Shown here piece by piece: positions 16,966 through 24,765 of a DNA stretch of 64,000 bases; within the stretch, counting starts at the first letter, position 1, and every line of letters starts with the position of its first letter. The notes beneath the pieces were generated by a model that saw nothing but the letters and a program-made list of their open reading frames with translations, was not told the origin of the DNA and did not search any database. Source of the stretch: Sphingomonas sp. (GTDB lineage: Bacteria; Pseudomonadota; Alphaproteobacteria; Sphingomonadales; Sphingomonadaceae); NCBI RefSeq assembly GCF_004799495.1, contig NZ_SSMY01000011.1:396956-460955 (forward strand), given 5' to 3'. The position numbers were made by a program, and so were the translations under genes.

Positions 16966-17508
16966 ATGCACCGCCTGTTCGTCGCGCTCCGTCCGCCGCT
17001 TGCGATCCGTGGCGCCCTCGCCGCGGTGCAAGGAGAGGTGCCGCACGCGCGGTGGCAGGAGGACGATCAGCTTCACCTGACCGTGCGCTATATCGGCGAG
17101 GTTGAACGGCCCGCGGCCGAGGATATTGCGCTCGCGCTAGGCCAGGTCTGCGCGCCCGCGCCGACCGTCGCACTGGCGGGCGTCGGCGCGTTCGACAAGC
17201 AGGGCCGCGTCGACGCGCTCTGGGCCGGGGTCGCGCCGCACGACGCGCTGGCGGCGTTGCACAGGAAGGTCGACCAGGCGCTGGTACGGGTCGGGCTGGA
17301 GCCGGAGCGCCGTGCCTATCTGCCCCACATCACTCTCGCGCGGCTGCCGCGCAGCGCCGGCAACGATCCCGCGATCGAGCAATGGCGCGCGCGCAACGCC
17401 GCGCTGACGAGCGAGCCGTTCGGCCTCGACGCGCTAATCCTCTACGAAAGCCGGCTCGGCCGCGACGGCGCAAGCTACCAGGCGGTGATGCGCTTCCCGA
17501 TGGACTGA
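16966..17508 (+). CDS. thpR: RNA 2',3'-cyclic phosphodiesterase (2H family)
   Basis: A 180-residue 2H phosphoesterase (LigT/ThpR). Both catalytic HxTx motifs are present: HLTVRYIG near residue 37 and HITLARL near residue 122, with the RLFVALRPP start typical of the family. It hydrolyses 2',3'-cyclic phosphate ends of RNA to 2'-phosphates. Its 3' end overlaps the 3' end of the convergent DUF2939 gene by 34 bases (17475-17508). Confidence 0.9.
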   Translation: MHRLFVALRPPLAIRGALAAVQGEVPHARWQEDDQLHLTVRYIGEVERPAAEDIALALGQVCAPAPTVALAGVGAFDKQGRVDALWAGVAPHDALAALHRKVDQALVRVGLEPERRAYLPHITLARLPRSAGNDPAIEQWRARNAALTSEPFGLDALILYESRLGRDGASYQAVMRFPMD

Positions 17509-18038
17509 GTCATGCTCGCCGGCACGTCGATCCCCGACAATCGCCAGCTTAGCCCATGCGCGCTGAACACGAAGCCGACCCCGCCGGGGCTATTCCTGGC
17601 ATGAACCACGAAGGTGCCGAGCCCCGTGCGATCGAGCGCGACATCGCGAACCAGTTCGCCCGCCGGATTGACCGCGCCGGTGAAGCTGCGCCCGTCTTCG
17701 GGCGGCCCGGCCCTGGCGAGCACCAGGCGCACCGTCTCGGGCGTGATATAGGTGTCGATCTGCTCGTCGATTGCGGCGAGCCGCGAGGTGTCCCGCGTGG
17801 GCAACGACCAGCCATTGGCGTCGGTGCGCGGGGTGGGCGCCGTCCGGCCCGCACCGACCTGCGCCTTGAGGTTCTGTCGCAGCGCGGCGAAATCGACATA
17901 GCCGATGATGCCCTCGACATCGTGCTTCTCGATCGCGGTGCGCAACCCGTAGAGCGTCACCCAGGGCGAGCCGACATACCAGAAACAGCCCAGCCCGAAC
18001 GCCACCGCTGCGACCGACGCCGGCACCCACCCCTTCAT
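17475..18038 (-). CDS. DUF2939 family membrane-anchored protein
   Basis: A 187-residue protein with one N-terminal hydrophobic segment (SVAAVAFGLGCFWYVGSP), either an anchor or an uncleaved signal. The following WVTLYGLRTAIEKHDVEGIIGYVDFAALRQNLK is characteristic of the DUF2939 family, whose function is unknown. ATG at 18038 starts just before the anchor; an upstream start at 18071 is possible. The last eleven codons overlap thpR antisense. Confidence 0.75.
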   Translation of the reverse strand: MKGWVPASVAAVAFGLGCFWYVGSPWVTLYGLRTAIEKHDVEGIIGYVDFAALRQNLKAQVGAGRTAPTPRTDANGWSLPTRDTSRLAAIDEQIDTYITPETVRLVLARAGPPEDGRSFTGAVNPAGELVRDVALDRTGLGTFVVHARNSPGGVGFVFSAHGLSWRLSGIDVPASMTQSIGKRITAW

Positions 18039-18113
18039 CGTCGCGATCCCCTGCGCCGTCCGAAGCGCCAAGGGTTTGACGAAGGGGCGTTAACGCCGCG
18101 TTTCGCGAGAATC

Positions 18114-18653
18114 CTACCCCGCGACGAACACCCCGCACGCGATCCGCCCGCCCGAATTGCCCGACGGGTCGGTCATCAGATCGTCGGGCCCGGCATGGAC
18201 GACCATCGCCGCGCCGTCGGCGTCGATCAACGTGTCGAAGCTCGCACCCGGGATATTGACGCCGATCGTCCCGCGCCCGTCCGCCCCGACGACCAGATTG
18301 GGCAAATCGCCTTCATGCGGTCCCTGCGGGTTCATCGAGCCGTGCTTCATGCCGGTCGGGTTCCAGTGCGGCCCGGCGCTGGCGAAGTCCGGCCCCTCGC
18401 AGCGCCCGACGGTGTGGAGGTGGGCGCCGTGCATGCCGGGCGGCAGGAGCCGCGCGTCGATCGTGACGCGCAAGCCCCCCGCCACCTCGCGCACCGTCGC
18501 GCGGCCGACATCCTGACCCGAGGGCGTCCGCAGCATCGCCACCGCAACTCGCCCGCCCGCGACGGGCGCGCCGACCCGCTCCTCCTCGTGCGAACATCCT
18601 GCCAGCGTCACCAGCGCCATCAGCGCCACTCCCGCCATCGCCAGACCGCGCAT
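18114..18653 (-). CDS. sodC: Cu/Zn superoxide dismutase lipoprotein
   Basis: A 179-residue envelope-anchored Cu/Zn SOD. A lipobox (ALVTLAGCSHEEE) anchors it to a membrane. Metal ligands follow the family: HGAHLHTVGRC near residues 74-84 (Cu HxH and disulfide Cys), SAGPHWNPT (bridging His; GRHFNP in classic forms), GPHEGDLPN (Zn His and Asp context), VVHAGPDD (Cu His) and GNSGGRIACGV (second disulfide Cys). Start has AAGGAGG five bases upstream. An EcfG-type promoter (GGAAC-N17-GGTT) lies 30 bases upstream, consistent with oxidative stress defence. Confidence 0.92.
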   Translation of the reverse strand: MRGLAMAGVALMALVTLAGCSHEEERVGAPVAGGRVAVAMLRTPSGQDVGRATVREVAGGLRVTIDARLLPPGMHGAHLHTVGRCEGPDFASAGPHWNPTGMKHGSMNPQGPHEGDLPNLVVGADGRGTIGVNIPGASFDTLIDADGAAMVVHAGPDDLMTDPSGNSGGRIACGVFVAG

Positions 18654-18682
18654 ACCGCCCTCCTTGATTTCGTTTCGCGTCC

Positions 18683-18708
18683 AACCCTCTGCCGGTTAGA
18701 GCGGTTCC
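18683..18708 (-). promoter_or_regulatory. EcfG-type promoter for sodC
   Basis: Minus-strand GGAAC (18708-18704), 17 bases, GGTT (18686-18683). It matches the GTT core but has G rather than C at the first -10 position, so it is slightly weaker than the two perfect sites at 3325 and 16009. Confidence 0.55.
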
Positions 18709-18733
18709 GCAAGCACCAACACGCGAGGAAGTG

Positions 18734-19114
18734 ATGACCGACAAGACCCCATCCGAGCTGATCGACCAGCGCATCGCGGACCTCGGCGACTGGCGCGGCG
18801 ACATGTTCGCCAAGGTGCGCGCGGTGGTGCTCGCAGCCGACCCGCATATCGTCGAGGAATGGAAATGGCGCGGGGTGCCGACTTGGTATTGCGACGGCTT
18901 GGTCTGCACCGGGGAAAGCTACAAGGCAGCGATAAAGATGACGTTCGCCAAGGGCGCGGCACTCGACGACCCGAAGAAGCTGTTCAATTCGAGCCTTGAG
19001 GGCAACGTCCGCCGCGCGATCGATTTCCACGAGGGCGACGTGGTCGACGAAGCCGCGTTGTCCGCCCTGGTCAAGGCAGCGATCGCGCTCAACCGCAACG
19101 GCAAGAAGAAGTAA
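18734..19114 (+). CDS. DUF1801 domain protein
   Basis: A 126-residue small cytosolic protein of the DUF1801 (YdhG/YjbR-like) group: IVEEWKWRGVPTWYCDGLVCTGESYKAAIKMTFAKGA is the typical core, followed by KKLFNSSLEGNVRRAIDF. Function unknown. ATG at 18734 is preferred over GTG at 18731; GAGGAA lies directly upstream. Divergent from sodC, sharing a short intergenic region. Confidence 0.8.
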   Translation: MTDKTPSELIDQRIADLGDWRGDMFAKVRAVVLAADPHIVEEWKWRGVPTWYCDGLVCTGESYKAAIKMTFAKGAALDDPKKLFNSSLEGNVRRAIDFHEGDVVDEAALSALVKAAIALNRNGKKK

Positions 19115-19123
19115 CCGCGCGGA

Positions 19124-19537
19124 TCAGGCGACGACCGTCGTCGCCACGGCCGAGGGGCGCGGCTGGTCGACATCGGCGTCGCAATCGCGCGGCACCTCGT
19201 CGTGGCGCCGCAATTTCTCGATCTCGTCCTCGGTCTTGCGCTCGATCCCGGCGAGCTCGTCGCGCGCGCCGCGTTTCGCCAGGATCAGTTCGTCGATCTT
19301 CATGTGCAGCGCCGCTTCGGATCGTCGCTGCTGGTTGAGCACCATCTGCGTGAGCGTGATCGCCAGCACCGACAGGATCAGCGTCAGCGTATTCACGCCC
19401 TTGGGACCGCCCTCGACGAACCATACCGCGCAGAAGATCGCGACGAGCGCGATGGCGGCGGGATGCCCCGACAAATTGGCGCCGCGATCGGACACCTTGC
19501 AGCCGAACAGATAGAGTTTGTGAGTAAATGTCGTCAT
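19124..19537 (-). CDS. Low-affinity iron permease family protein (small)
   Basis: A 137-residue membrane protein with two hydrophobic helices (IALVAIFCAVWFVEGG; TLILSVLAITLTQMVLN) followed by NQQRRSEAALHMKIDELILA and a charged tail. This arrangement is typical of the bacterial low-affinity iron permease family (COG5478), distantly named after yeast Fet4; iron transport itself is not proven for bacterial members. ATG at 19537 is chosen because a continuous longer frame upstream encodes no family residues and reads out of frame over a decayed gene. Confidence 0.8.
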   Translation of the reverse strand: MTTFTHKLYLFGCKVSDRGANLSGHPAAIALVAIFCAVWFVEGGPKGVNTLTLILSVLAITLTQMVLNQQRRSEAALHMKIDELILAKRGARDELAGIERKTEDEIEKLRRHDEVPRDCDADVDQPRPSAVATTVVA

Positions 19538-19625
19538 GTCGGTCCCCTTTTCACGCGGGTACAGGCCACGGCGCAGACGCCGCAGCGCGGGCAATAACGC
19601 GCTAACGTGGATTAGGTGCCTGAGG

Positions 19626-19857
19626 TCAGGGCGCCGCGCGGAAACGCTGCTCGAGCTGCGCGAGGTCGCCCGGCGCCACGTCGGAGACCGCGTAATAAGC
19701 CAAGCCGTTCGCCGACCAGCGGGAACCCCTGCGCGGTCAGGTCGGGCGTCGGCGGCGAGAAGCCGATCTTGCCGTCGAACCACGGCTTGACGACGTGGCG
19801 GTCGCAGGTCGGGATATCGACCAGATGAGCGACACCAGCCGCCGTCGAGAGCCACCG
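19626..19857 (-). pseudogene. Decayed anti-sigma-factor-like gene
   Basis: Minus-strand translation gives [21 protein letters not shown] then [20 protein letters not shown], which matches the periplasmic domain of anti-sigma (ChrR/FecR-adjacent, 'putative transmembrane anti-sigma') proteins. After GERL an extra base shifts the frame; the next frame continues with [20 protein letters not shown] and a stop at 19628-19626. The segment normally between these blocks (an INLFVW-type stretch) is missing, and the N-terminus with membrane helix is gone, the remnant starting right after the stop TAG at 19860. So there are at least three lesions. Located immediately downstream of chrA. Confidence 0.65.
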
Positions 19858-19864
19858 CTACCCT

Positions 19865-21259
19865 CTACGTCGCGATCGATCCTGTGAGATAAAGCCCGAT
19901 CCCTAACGCCGAGCTCGCGCCCAGCGTGACGATGACGCCGGCCTTGAACCGGAACATCGCGACGATCGCCGCCACCGCCAGCACCAGGGCCCAGGGGTCA
20001 AGGCTGGCCACGACCGGCAGATCGAACCGCAACGGCCCCGCGACGACCGGCATCGTCGCATGGAACAGCGTGTGGAGCGCGAACCACACCGCCAGGTTGA
20101 GTATCACGCCGACCACCGCGGCGGTGATCGCCGACAGCGCGCCCGCCAACGCCGCGTTGCCGCGCAGACGTTCGATGAACGGGGCGCCGAGGAAAATCCA
20201 CAGGAAGCACGGCACGAAGGTCACCCAGGTGGCGAGCAACCCGCCGAGCGATCCCGCGAGCAACGGCGGCAACGCCCCGGGGTGACGGTACGCGCCCAGG
20301 AAGCCGACGAATTGCAGCACCATGATCAGGGGCCCGGGCGTCGTTTCCGCCATGCCCAGCCCGTCGAGCATCTCCCCCGGGCTGAGCCAGTGGTACGATT
20401 GCACCGCCTCTTGCGCGACATAGGCGAGCACCGCATAGGCGCCGCCGAACGTGACCGCCGCCATCGCGGAAAAGAACGTCGCGATCTGGCTGAACACGTT
20501 TCCGTGGCCCAGCAGCACCAGCAACGCGGCGACCGGCGCCAGCCACAGCGCCAGCCACAGCAGCGCGGTACGCAGCGATTGCCCGAGCGCAGGCCTGGCA
20601 TGACCGGGGAGGTCCTCGCCGAGCAGCGTATCGGCGTCGGCGACCGTTGTGCCGCCGGCGGGTCCGTGCGCGCCGCCCCCGGCAAATCCCGCTACGCCGC
20701 GCCGCGCACCGACGAAACCGATCACCCCCGCCGCCAGCACGACGAGTGGAAACCCCACCCCGAGAAAGAAGATCGCGACGAATGCCACAGCCGCGACCGT
20801 GCGCATGACCGGGTTGCCCAGCGCCCGTTTGCCGATCCGTGCCACCGCCTGCAGGACGATCGCCAGCACCGCCGCCTTCAACCCGAAAAACAGCGCCGAG
20901 ACGATGCCCAGCTTGCCGTACAGCACGTACACCCAGCTGAGCGCCATGATCGCCACCGCGCCGGGCAGCACGAACAGCACGCCCGCGATGATCCCGCCGC
21001 GCGTCCGGTGCATCAGCCAGCCGATATAGGTCGCGAGTTGCTGCGCCTCGGGCCCGGGCAGCAGCATGCAATAGTTGAGCGCATGCAGGAAACGCTGCTC
21101 GCCGATCCAGCGCTTTTCCTCGACCAGAATGCGGTGCATCACCGCGATCTGCCCGGCGGGGCCGCCGAACGACAAAGCGGCGATCCTGAGCCACACCCGG
21201 AATGCTTCGCCCGTCGTGACCGGCCCGGGCCGTGGCAGCTTGGCGGCGGCGGTTCCCAT
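19865..21259 (-). CDS. chrA: Chromate efflux transporter ChrA
   Basis: A 464-residue CHR-family membrane protein of the long, two-domain type. Each half begins with the family's FGGP/FGGAYA signature: RIAALSFGGPAGQIAVMH near residue 30 and AVTFGGAYAVLAYVAQEAV near residue 270, followed by LPGPEAQQLATYIGW and MAETTPGPLIMVLQFVGF respectively. The family exports chromate (and perhaps sulfate). ATG at 21259 is preferred over TTG at 21286 because AGGAAG lies adjacent upstream. Downstream sits a degraded anti-sigma-like gene. Confidence 0.93.
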   Translation of the reverse strand: MGTAAAKLPRPGPVTTGEAFRVWLRIAALSFGGPAGQIAVMHRILVEEKRWIGEQRFLHALNYCMLLPGPEAQQLATYIGWLMHRTRGGIIAGVLFVLPGAVAIMALSWVYVLYGKLGIVSALFFGLKAAVLAIVLQAVARIGKRALGNPVMRTVAAVAFVAIFFLGVGFPLVVLAAGVIGFVGARRGVAGFAGGGAHGPAGGTTVADADTLLGEDLPGHARPALGQSLRTALLWLALWLAPVAALLVLLGHGNVFSQIATFFSAMAAVTFGGAYAVLAYVAQEAVQSYHWLSPGEMLDGLGMAETTPGPLIMVLQFVGFLGAYRHPGALPPLLAGSLGGLLATWVTFVPCFLWIFLGAPFIERLRGNAALAGALSAITAAVVGVILNLAVWFALHTLFHATMPVVAGPLRFDLPVVASLDPWALVLAVAAIVAMFRFKAGVIVTLGASSALGIGLYLTGSIAT

Positions 21260-21325
21260 CTTCCTGTCCCTCCCGTCGCCGGCCAAGCTAGCGCGGCGCT
21301 GGCGGCATCGCGACCAAGCGTTTCT

Positions 21326-22342
21326 TTAGGCCGGGCACATTCCGTCGCGCACCCCGCTGACGCTGCCCACGCCGAGCACGATCTTCGCGCGGCGTTCGAA
21401 CGCCAGCGCCTGCCAGCGGCCCGAATTGCCGATCGCGGTGCGGCTGCGCAGGAAGGTCAGGCTCATCAGCTCGTATTGCTCGGGGTCGATGCGGCCGGCG
21501 TCGATCAGACAGTTCCACGCCGCGACGTTCCACGGCGCGTCGCGCGACACACCGTCCTCGTCGATCGTCCGCGCGAGCGCGCCGTACCAGTCGATGATCG
21601 CGCGCAGCCGGGGCCAGCGCTCGGCTTCGGGCATCGCCGCCAGCTTGGCTCGCAGCCGTGCCACATCCTCGTCGCCGGGCAGGAACCCTTGCTGGACGCG
21701 CGTGTCGATCGCCCAGCGCACCTTGCGTAGCGTCATCGGGCCGGCGGGGAATACGCGCAGCAGGTCGAGCCGCACCTTGTCGAGCAGCACGACATAGGTG
21801 TCGGCCTGCACCTGGAGCATCGCATCGCTTTCGAACAACGCGGTCAACTCGGCGGCAAGAACGGGGTTGAGCCGGCCTTTCTCGTCCTCCGCCGCCAGGA
21901 TCGCGGTGCGGCACTTGTCGGCGACCGGCACCGCGAGGCAGTCCTTCGAGAACAGCAATTTGCCATAGGCCGGCATCAGCGTGTCGCGCGCGCGCTTGAA
22001 ATCGCGTTTGTGGCGGAATTGGCCGCGCCATGCCGCGAGCACCGGCTGCAGGCTCCCCGTCCCGAAATTCCACTGCGCCATCCCGACCGAGATCAACTGG
22101 CTGTCGAAATTGCCGGTCGGCATCGCCCAGCACCCCATCGTCTCCGGGATCGACGTCTCCGCCATCCGCGCGAAGATCCCCGCGCGGTCGAGCCCGATCT
22201 CGGCGAGCCGCGTCAGGGCCGCGGGATCGAAGCGGATGCTCGGAACGTCGCCGACGCGGCGGCACGGCGGCGGCTCGGGCGCGGTTTGGGCGTGCGCGGG
22301 AAGCGCCGCGAAAAGCATCAGCAAGGCGAGCCACCACCGCAT
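21326..22342 (-). CDS. Exported protein with a lysozyme/chitosanase-like motif
   Basis: A 338-residue exported protein (signal peptide MRWWLALLMLFAALPAHAQ). Near residues 65-100 it has ETSIPETMGC, GNFDSQLISVGMAQWNFGTG and SLQPVLAAW. A pattern of a Glu followed by GNFDxxxxSxGxxQWN and GSLQPLL resembles exported peptidoglycan- or chitosan-hydrolase-like proteins, in which the Glu is catalytic, but I cannot place it with certainty. Several cysteines suggest disulfides. Its ATG at 22342 overlaps head-to-head by two bases with a possible ATG of the NUDIX frame. Confidence 0.65.
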   Translation of the reverse strand: MRWWLALLMLFAALPAHAQTAPEPPPCRRVGDVPSIRFDPAALTRLAEIGLDRAGIFARMAETSIPETMGCWAMPTGNFDSQLISVGMAQWNFGTGSLQPVLAAWRGQFRHKRDFKRARDTLMPAYGKLLFSKDCLAVPVADKCRTAILAAEDEKGRLNPVLAAELTALFESDAMLQVQADTYVVLLDKVRLDLLRVFPAGPMTLRKVRWAIDTRVQQGFLPGDEDVARLRAKLAAMPEAERWPRLRAIIDWYGALARTIDEDGVSRDAPWNVAAWNCLIDAGRIDPEQYELMSLTFLRSRTAIGNSGRWQALAFERRAKIVLGVGSVSGVRDGMCPA

Positions 22343-23546
22343 GGTCGCTGTTTCACAGCACTGTCATATTATCGCAATAGAGCCGATACGCCGCCCCGGA
22401 GATTCGCGGGCGCCGGGGAGCTATTTCATTCGCCAGATCGCCGCCTTGCCCTATCGCACCGACGGAACCGCGTCGGATGCGGCCGTGCGCGTGTTGCTCA
22501 TCACGAGCCGCGAGAACAAGCGCTGGGTGATCCCCAAGGGCAATCCATCGTCGGGCTACGAGCCGCACGCCGCCGCCGCGATCGAAGCCGACGAGGAAGC
22601 GGGCGTGCGCGGGCTGGTGTGTCCGACGCCGCTCGGCAGCTACCGCTACCGCAAGCGCCAGCGCAACGGCGCCTCGCTGATGGTCGACGTCGACGTCTTC
22701 CCGCTCGCGGTCAATCGCGAGCTCGACCATTGGAAGGAACAGTCGCAGCGCGAGCGCCGCTGGGTCTCCCTCAACGACGCCGCCGACATGGTCGAGGAGC
22801 CCGACCTCGCCGACCTCATCCGTTCGTTCGGCCCGTCCGAATTCAAGGCCGCGACCAAGCGGCTCGGCGTGATCGCCGCTACTCAGTCCAGGATCAGTCC
22901 TATGTTCGCATGGTTCCAGCGCCTTCTTCCCAAGCAGGGCAATTTCTTCGACCAGTTCGAGGCGCACGCGGTGACGATCGTCAGCGCGGCGGACGCGATG
23001 GCGCGGCTGGTCGCGGACGATGGCGCGGCGGCGGACCATATCCGCGAAGTGATCGAGCGCGAGCACGACGCCGACAACATCACGCGCGAGGTGCTCAAGA
23101 CCGTGCGCGAGACCTTCCTGACCCCGTTCGACCGCGGCGCGATCACCGCGTTGATCGGCGCGATGGACGACACGATCGACGAGATGCAGGCCGCGGTGCA
23201 GGCGATGGACCTGTACGAGATCCGCACCTTCGAGCAGGAAATGAAGGACATGGCGGCGATCATCGTCGACGCCGCGCGGCTCACCGCCGAAGCGATGCCG
23301 CTGCTCCGCGATGTCGGCGGCAACGGCCAGCGGCTCCACGAGCTGACCGAGCGCATCGTCCGCATGGAAAGCCAGGCCGACGAAATCCACAACGCGGGCC
23401 TGAAGCGCATGTTCAAGCAATATGCGGGGAACGACACGATCCGCTTCATGGTCGCGCGCGAAGTGTTCAAGCACCTCGAGCGCGTGGTCGACGCGTTCGA
23501 GGACGTCGCGAACGAGATCGACGGTATCGTCATCGATCACGCCTGA
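22341..23546 (+). CDS. NUDIX hydrolase joined in frame to a DUF47/PhoU-like protein
   Basis: One uninterrupted frame codes for two domains that are usually separate proteins. Residues ~33-180 are a NUDIX domain: FIRQIAALPYRTDG, RENKRWVIPKG and the NUDIX box EPHAAAAIEADEEAGVRG. Residues ~188-401 are a DUF47 (PhoU-like, helical) protein starting MFAWFQRLLPKQGNFFDQF and ending near EVFKHLERVVDAFEDVANEID. No stop lies between them (KRLGVIAATQSRISP links them). The true NUDIX start is uncertain: ATG 22341 overlaps the divergent gene, and no Shine-Dalgarno sequence is clear. The DUF47 part also has its own start signal at 22902. Followed after 13 bases by a phosphate transporter, its usual partner. 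Confidence 0.7.
   Translation: MVAVSQHCHIIAIEPIRRPGDSRAPGSYFIRQIAALPYRTDGTASDAAVRVLLITSRENKRWVIPKGNPSSGYEPHAAAAIEADEEAGVRGLVCPTPLGSYRYRKRQRNGASLMVDVDVFPLAVNRELDHWKEQSQRERRWVSLNDAADMVEEPDLADLIRSFGPSEFKAATKRLGVIAATQSRISPMFAWFQRLLPKQGNFFDQFEAHAVTIVSAADAMARLVADDGAAADHIREVIEREHDADNITREVLKTVRETFLTPFDRGAITALIGAMDDTIDEMQAAVQAMDLYEIRTFEQEMKDMAAIIVDAARLTAEAMPLLRDVGGNGQRLHELTERIVRMESQADEIHNAGLKRMFKQYAGNDTIRFMVAREVFKHLERVVDAFEDVANEIDGIVIDHA
22902..23546 (+). other. Internal start: stand-alone DUF47 protein (phosphate transport accessory)
   Basis: ATG at 22902 is preceded at seven bases by AGGA (22890-22893) and begins MFAWFQRLLPKQGNFF, the standard start of alphaproteobacterial DUF47 proteins partnered with Pit transporters. 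A 214-residue protein could thus be made separately from the NUDIX read-through form. PhoU-like three-helix repeats are visible. Likely role: regulation of the neighbouring phosphate transporter. Listed to record the alternative gene model, not as an extra gene. Confidence 0.6.
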
Positions 23547-23559
23547 AGGGGCCGCCCAG

Positions 23560-24573
23560 ATGCACGAGCTTGCCCTCCCGCTGCTGATCGGCCTGATCGT
23601 GGTCGCGCTGGCGTTCGATTTCCTCAACGGCCTGCACGACGCGGCGAATTCGATCGCGACGGTCGTCTCCACGCGGCTCTTGAAGCCCGTCCACGCGGTG
23701 ATCTTCGCGGGCTTCTTCAACTTCGCGGCCTATTTCCTGACGATCACCTTCCCGTCGCTGCACAAGGTCGCGGAGACGATGGGCAAGGGGCTGATCGACA
23801 AGAACCTCGTCACCCCCGGCGTGGTGTTCGGCGCGCTGGTCGGGGCGATGTTCTGGAACGTGGTGACCTGGCTCAAGGGTATTCCCTCCTCCTCCAGCCA
23901 CGCTTTGGTCGGCGGCGTGATCGGCGCGGGCGTCGCGCATGCCGGGTTCGGCGCGATCCAGTGGGCGGGGCTCAACAAGACGCTCCTGTTCATCGTGCTC
24001 TCGCCGCTGATCGGGATGGCGGTGTCGATGCTCGTGATGCTGGTGTCGAGCTGGGGGTTCAGGGGCGCGAGCAACAAGGGCGCGGAGACGTCGTTCCGCT
24101 ACCTCCACCTGCTCTCCTCGGCCGCTTTCTCGCTCAGCCACGGCCTCAACGACGCGCAGAAGACGATGGGGATCATCACCGTTCTGCTGTTTTCGACCGG
24201 ACATCTCGCGGGCAAGTTCGAGATCCCGCACTGGGTCGCGATCAGCTGTTACCTCGCGATGGGGCTCGGCACGCTGTCGGGCGGGTGGAAGATCATCGAG
24301 ACGATGGGCAGCCGCATCACCAAGCTGTCGCAGCACCAGGGCTTCAGCGCGTCGGCCGGCGGGTCGATCACGATCTTCGGCGCCAGTCTCCTCGGCATCC
24401 CGGTGTCGACCACGCACACGATCACCGGCTGCGTGATCGGCGCGGGCGTCGCCCGGCGCGCGTCGGCGGTGCGCTGGGGCGTGGCGCAGAACGTCGTGGT
24501 CGCGTGGGTGATCACCATCCCCGCGAGCGCCGCGGTCGGCGCGCTGTTCTACGGGCTGACGACGCTCTTCTGA
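23560..24573 (+). CDS. pit: Low-affinity inorganic phosphate transporter (Pit family)
   Basis: A 337-residue membrane protein with about ten hydrophobic segments. Both family repeats are visible: FDFLNGLHDAANSIATVVSTR near residues 18-38 and SLSHGLNDAQKTMGII near 185-200, plus WLKGIPSSSSHALVGGVIGAG and GIPVSTTHTITGCVIGAG. These are the PD001131-type signatures of Pit phosphate/cation symporters. It lies 13 bases behind the DUF47 gene, a common operon that regulates phosphate (or phosphate-metal) uptake. Confidence 0.95.
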   Translation: MHELALPLLIGLIVVALAFDFLNGLHDAANSIATVVSTRLLKPVHAVIFAGFFNFAAYFLTITFPSLHKVAETMGKGLIDKNLVTPGVVFGALVGAMFWNVVTWLKGIPSSSSHALVGGVIGAGVAHAGFGAIQWAGLNKTLLFIVLSPLIGMAVSMLVMLVSSWGFRGASNKGAETSFRYLHLLSSAAFSLSHGLNDAQKTMGIITVLLFSTGHLAGKFEIPHWVAISCYLAMGLGTLSGGWKIIETMGSRITKLSQHQGFSASAGGSITIFGASLLGIPVSTTHTITGCVIGAGVARRASAVRWGVAQNVVVAWVITIPASAAVGALFYGLTTLF

Positions 24574-24575
24574 AA

Positions 24576-24765
24576 TCCTCCCCGTTCACGGGGAGTGTTC
24601 GGGTTTTGGCGGCTCCCAGCCTGCCAAGATTGTGCCTGGGAGGCACGATCTCGCCCGAACACGCGCGTAGCGCGACGGAGGGGGATTTCCGCGAGTGACG
24701 CGCTCCGGCCCGCCCCTCCACCCCCAGCTGCGCTGGCGGTCCCCCTCCCCGTGAACGGGGAGGAT
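24576..24765. repeat. Nested intergenic palindromic repeats
   Basis: Outer arms: CCTCCCCGTTCACGGGGAG at the left end and CTCCCCGTGAACGGGGAGG near 24743-24762 are mutually complementary and each nearly palindromic. Between them TGTTCGGG (about 24596-24603) pairs with CCCGAACA (about 24655-24662). Lies between the phosphate transporter and a convergent gene, and belongs to the same CTCCCC/GGGGAG family as 13952-14078. Confidence 0.7.
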
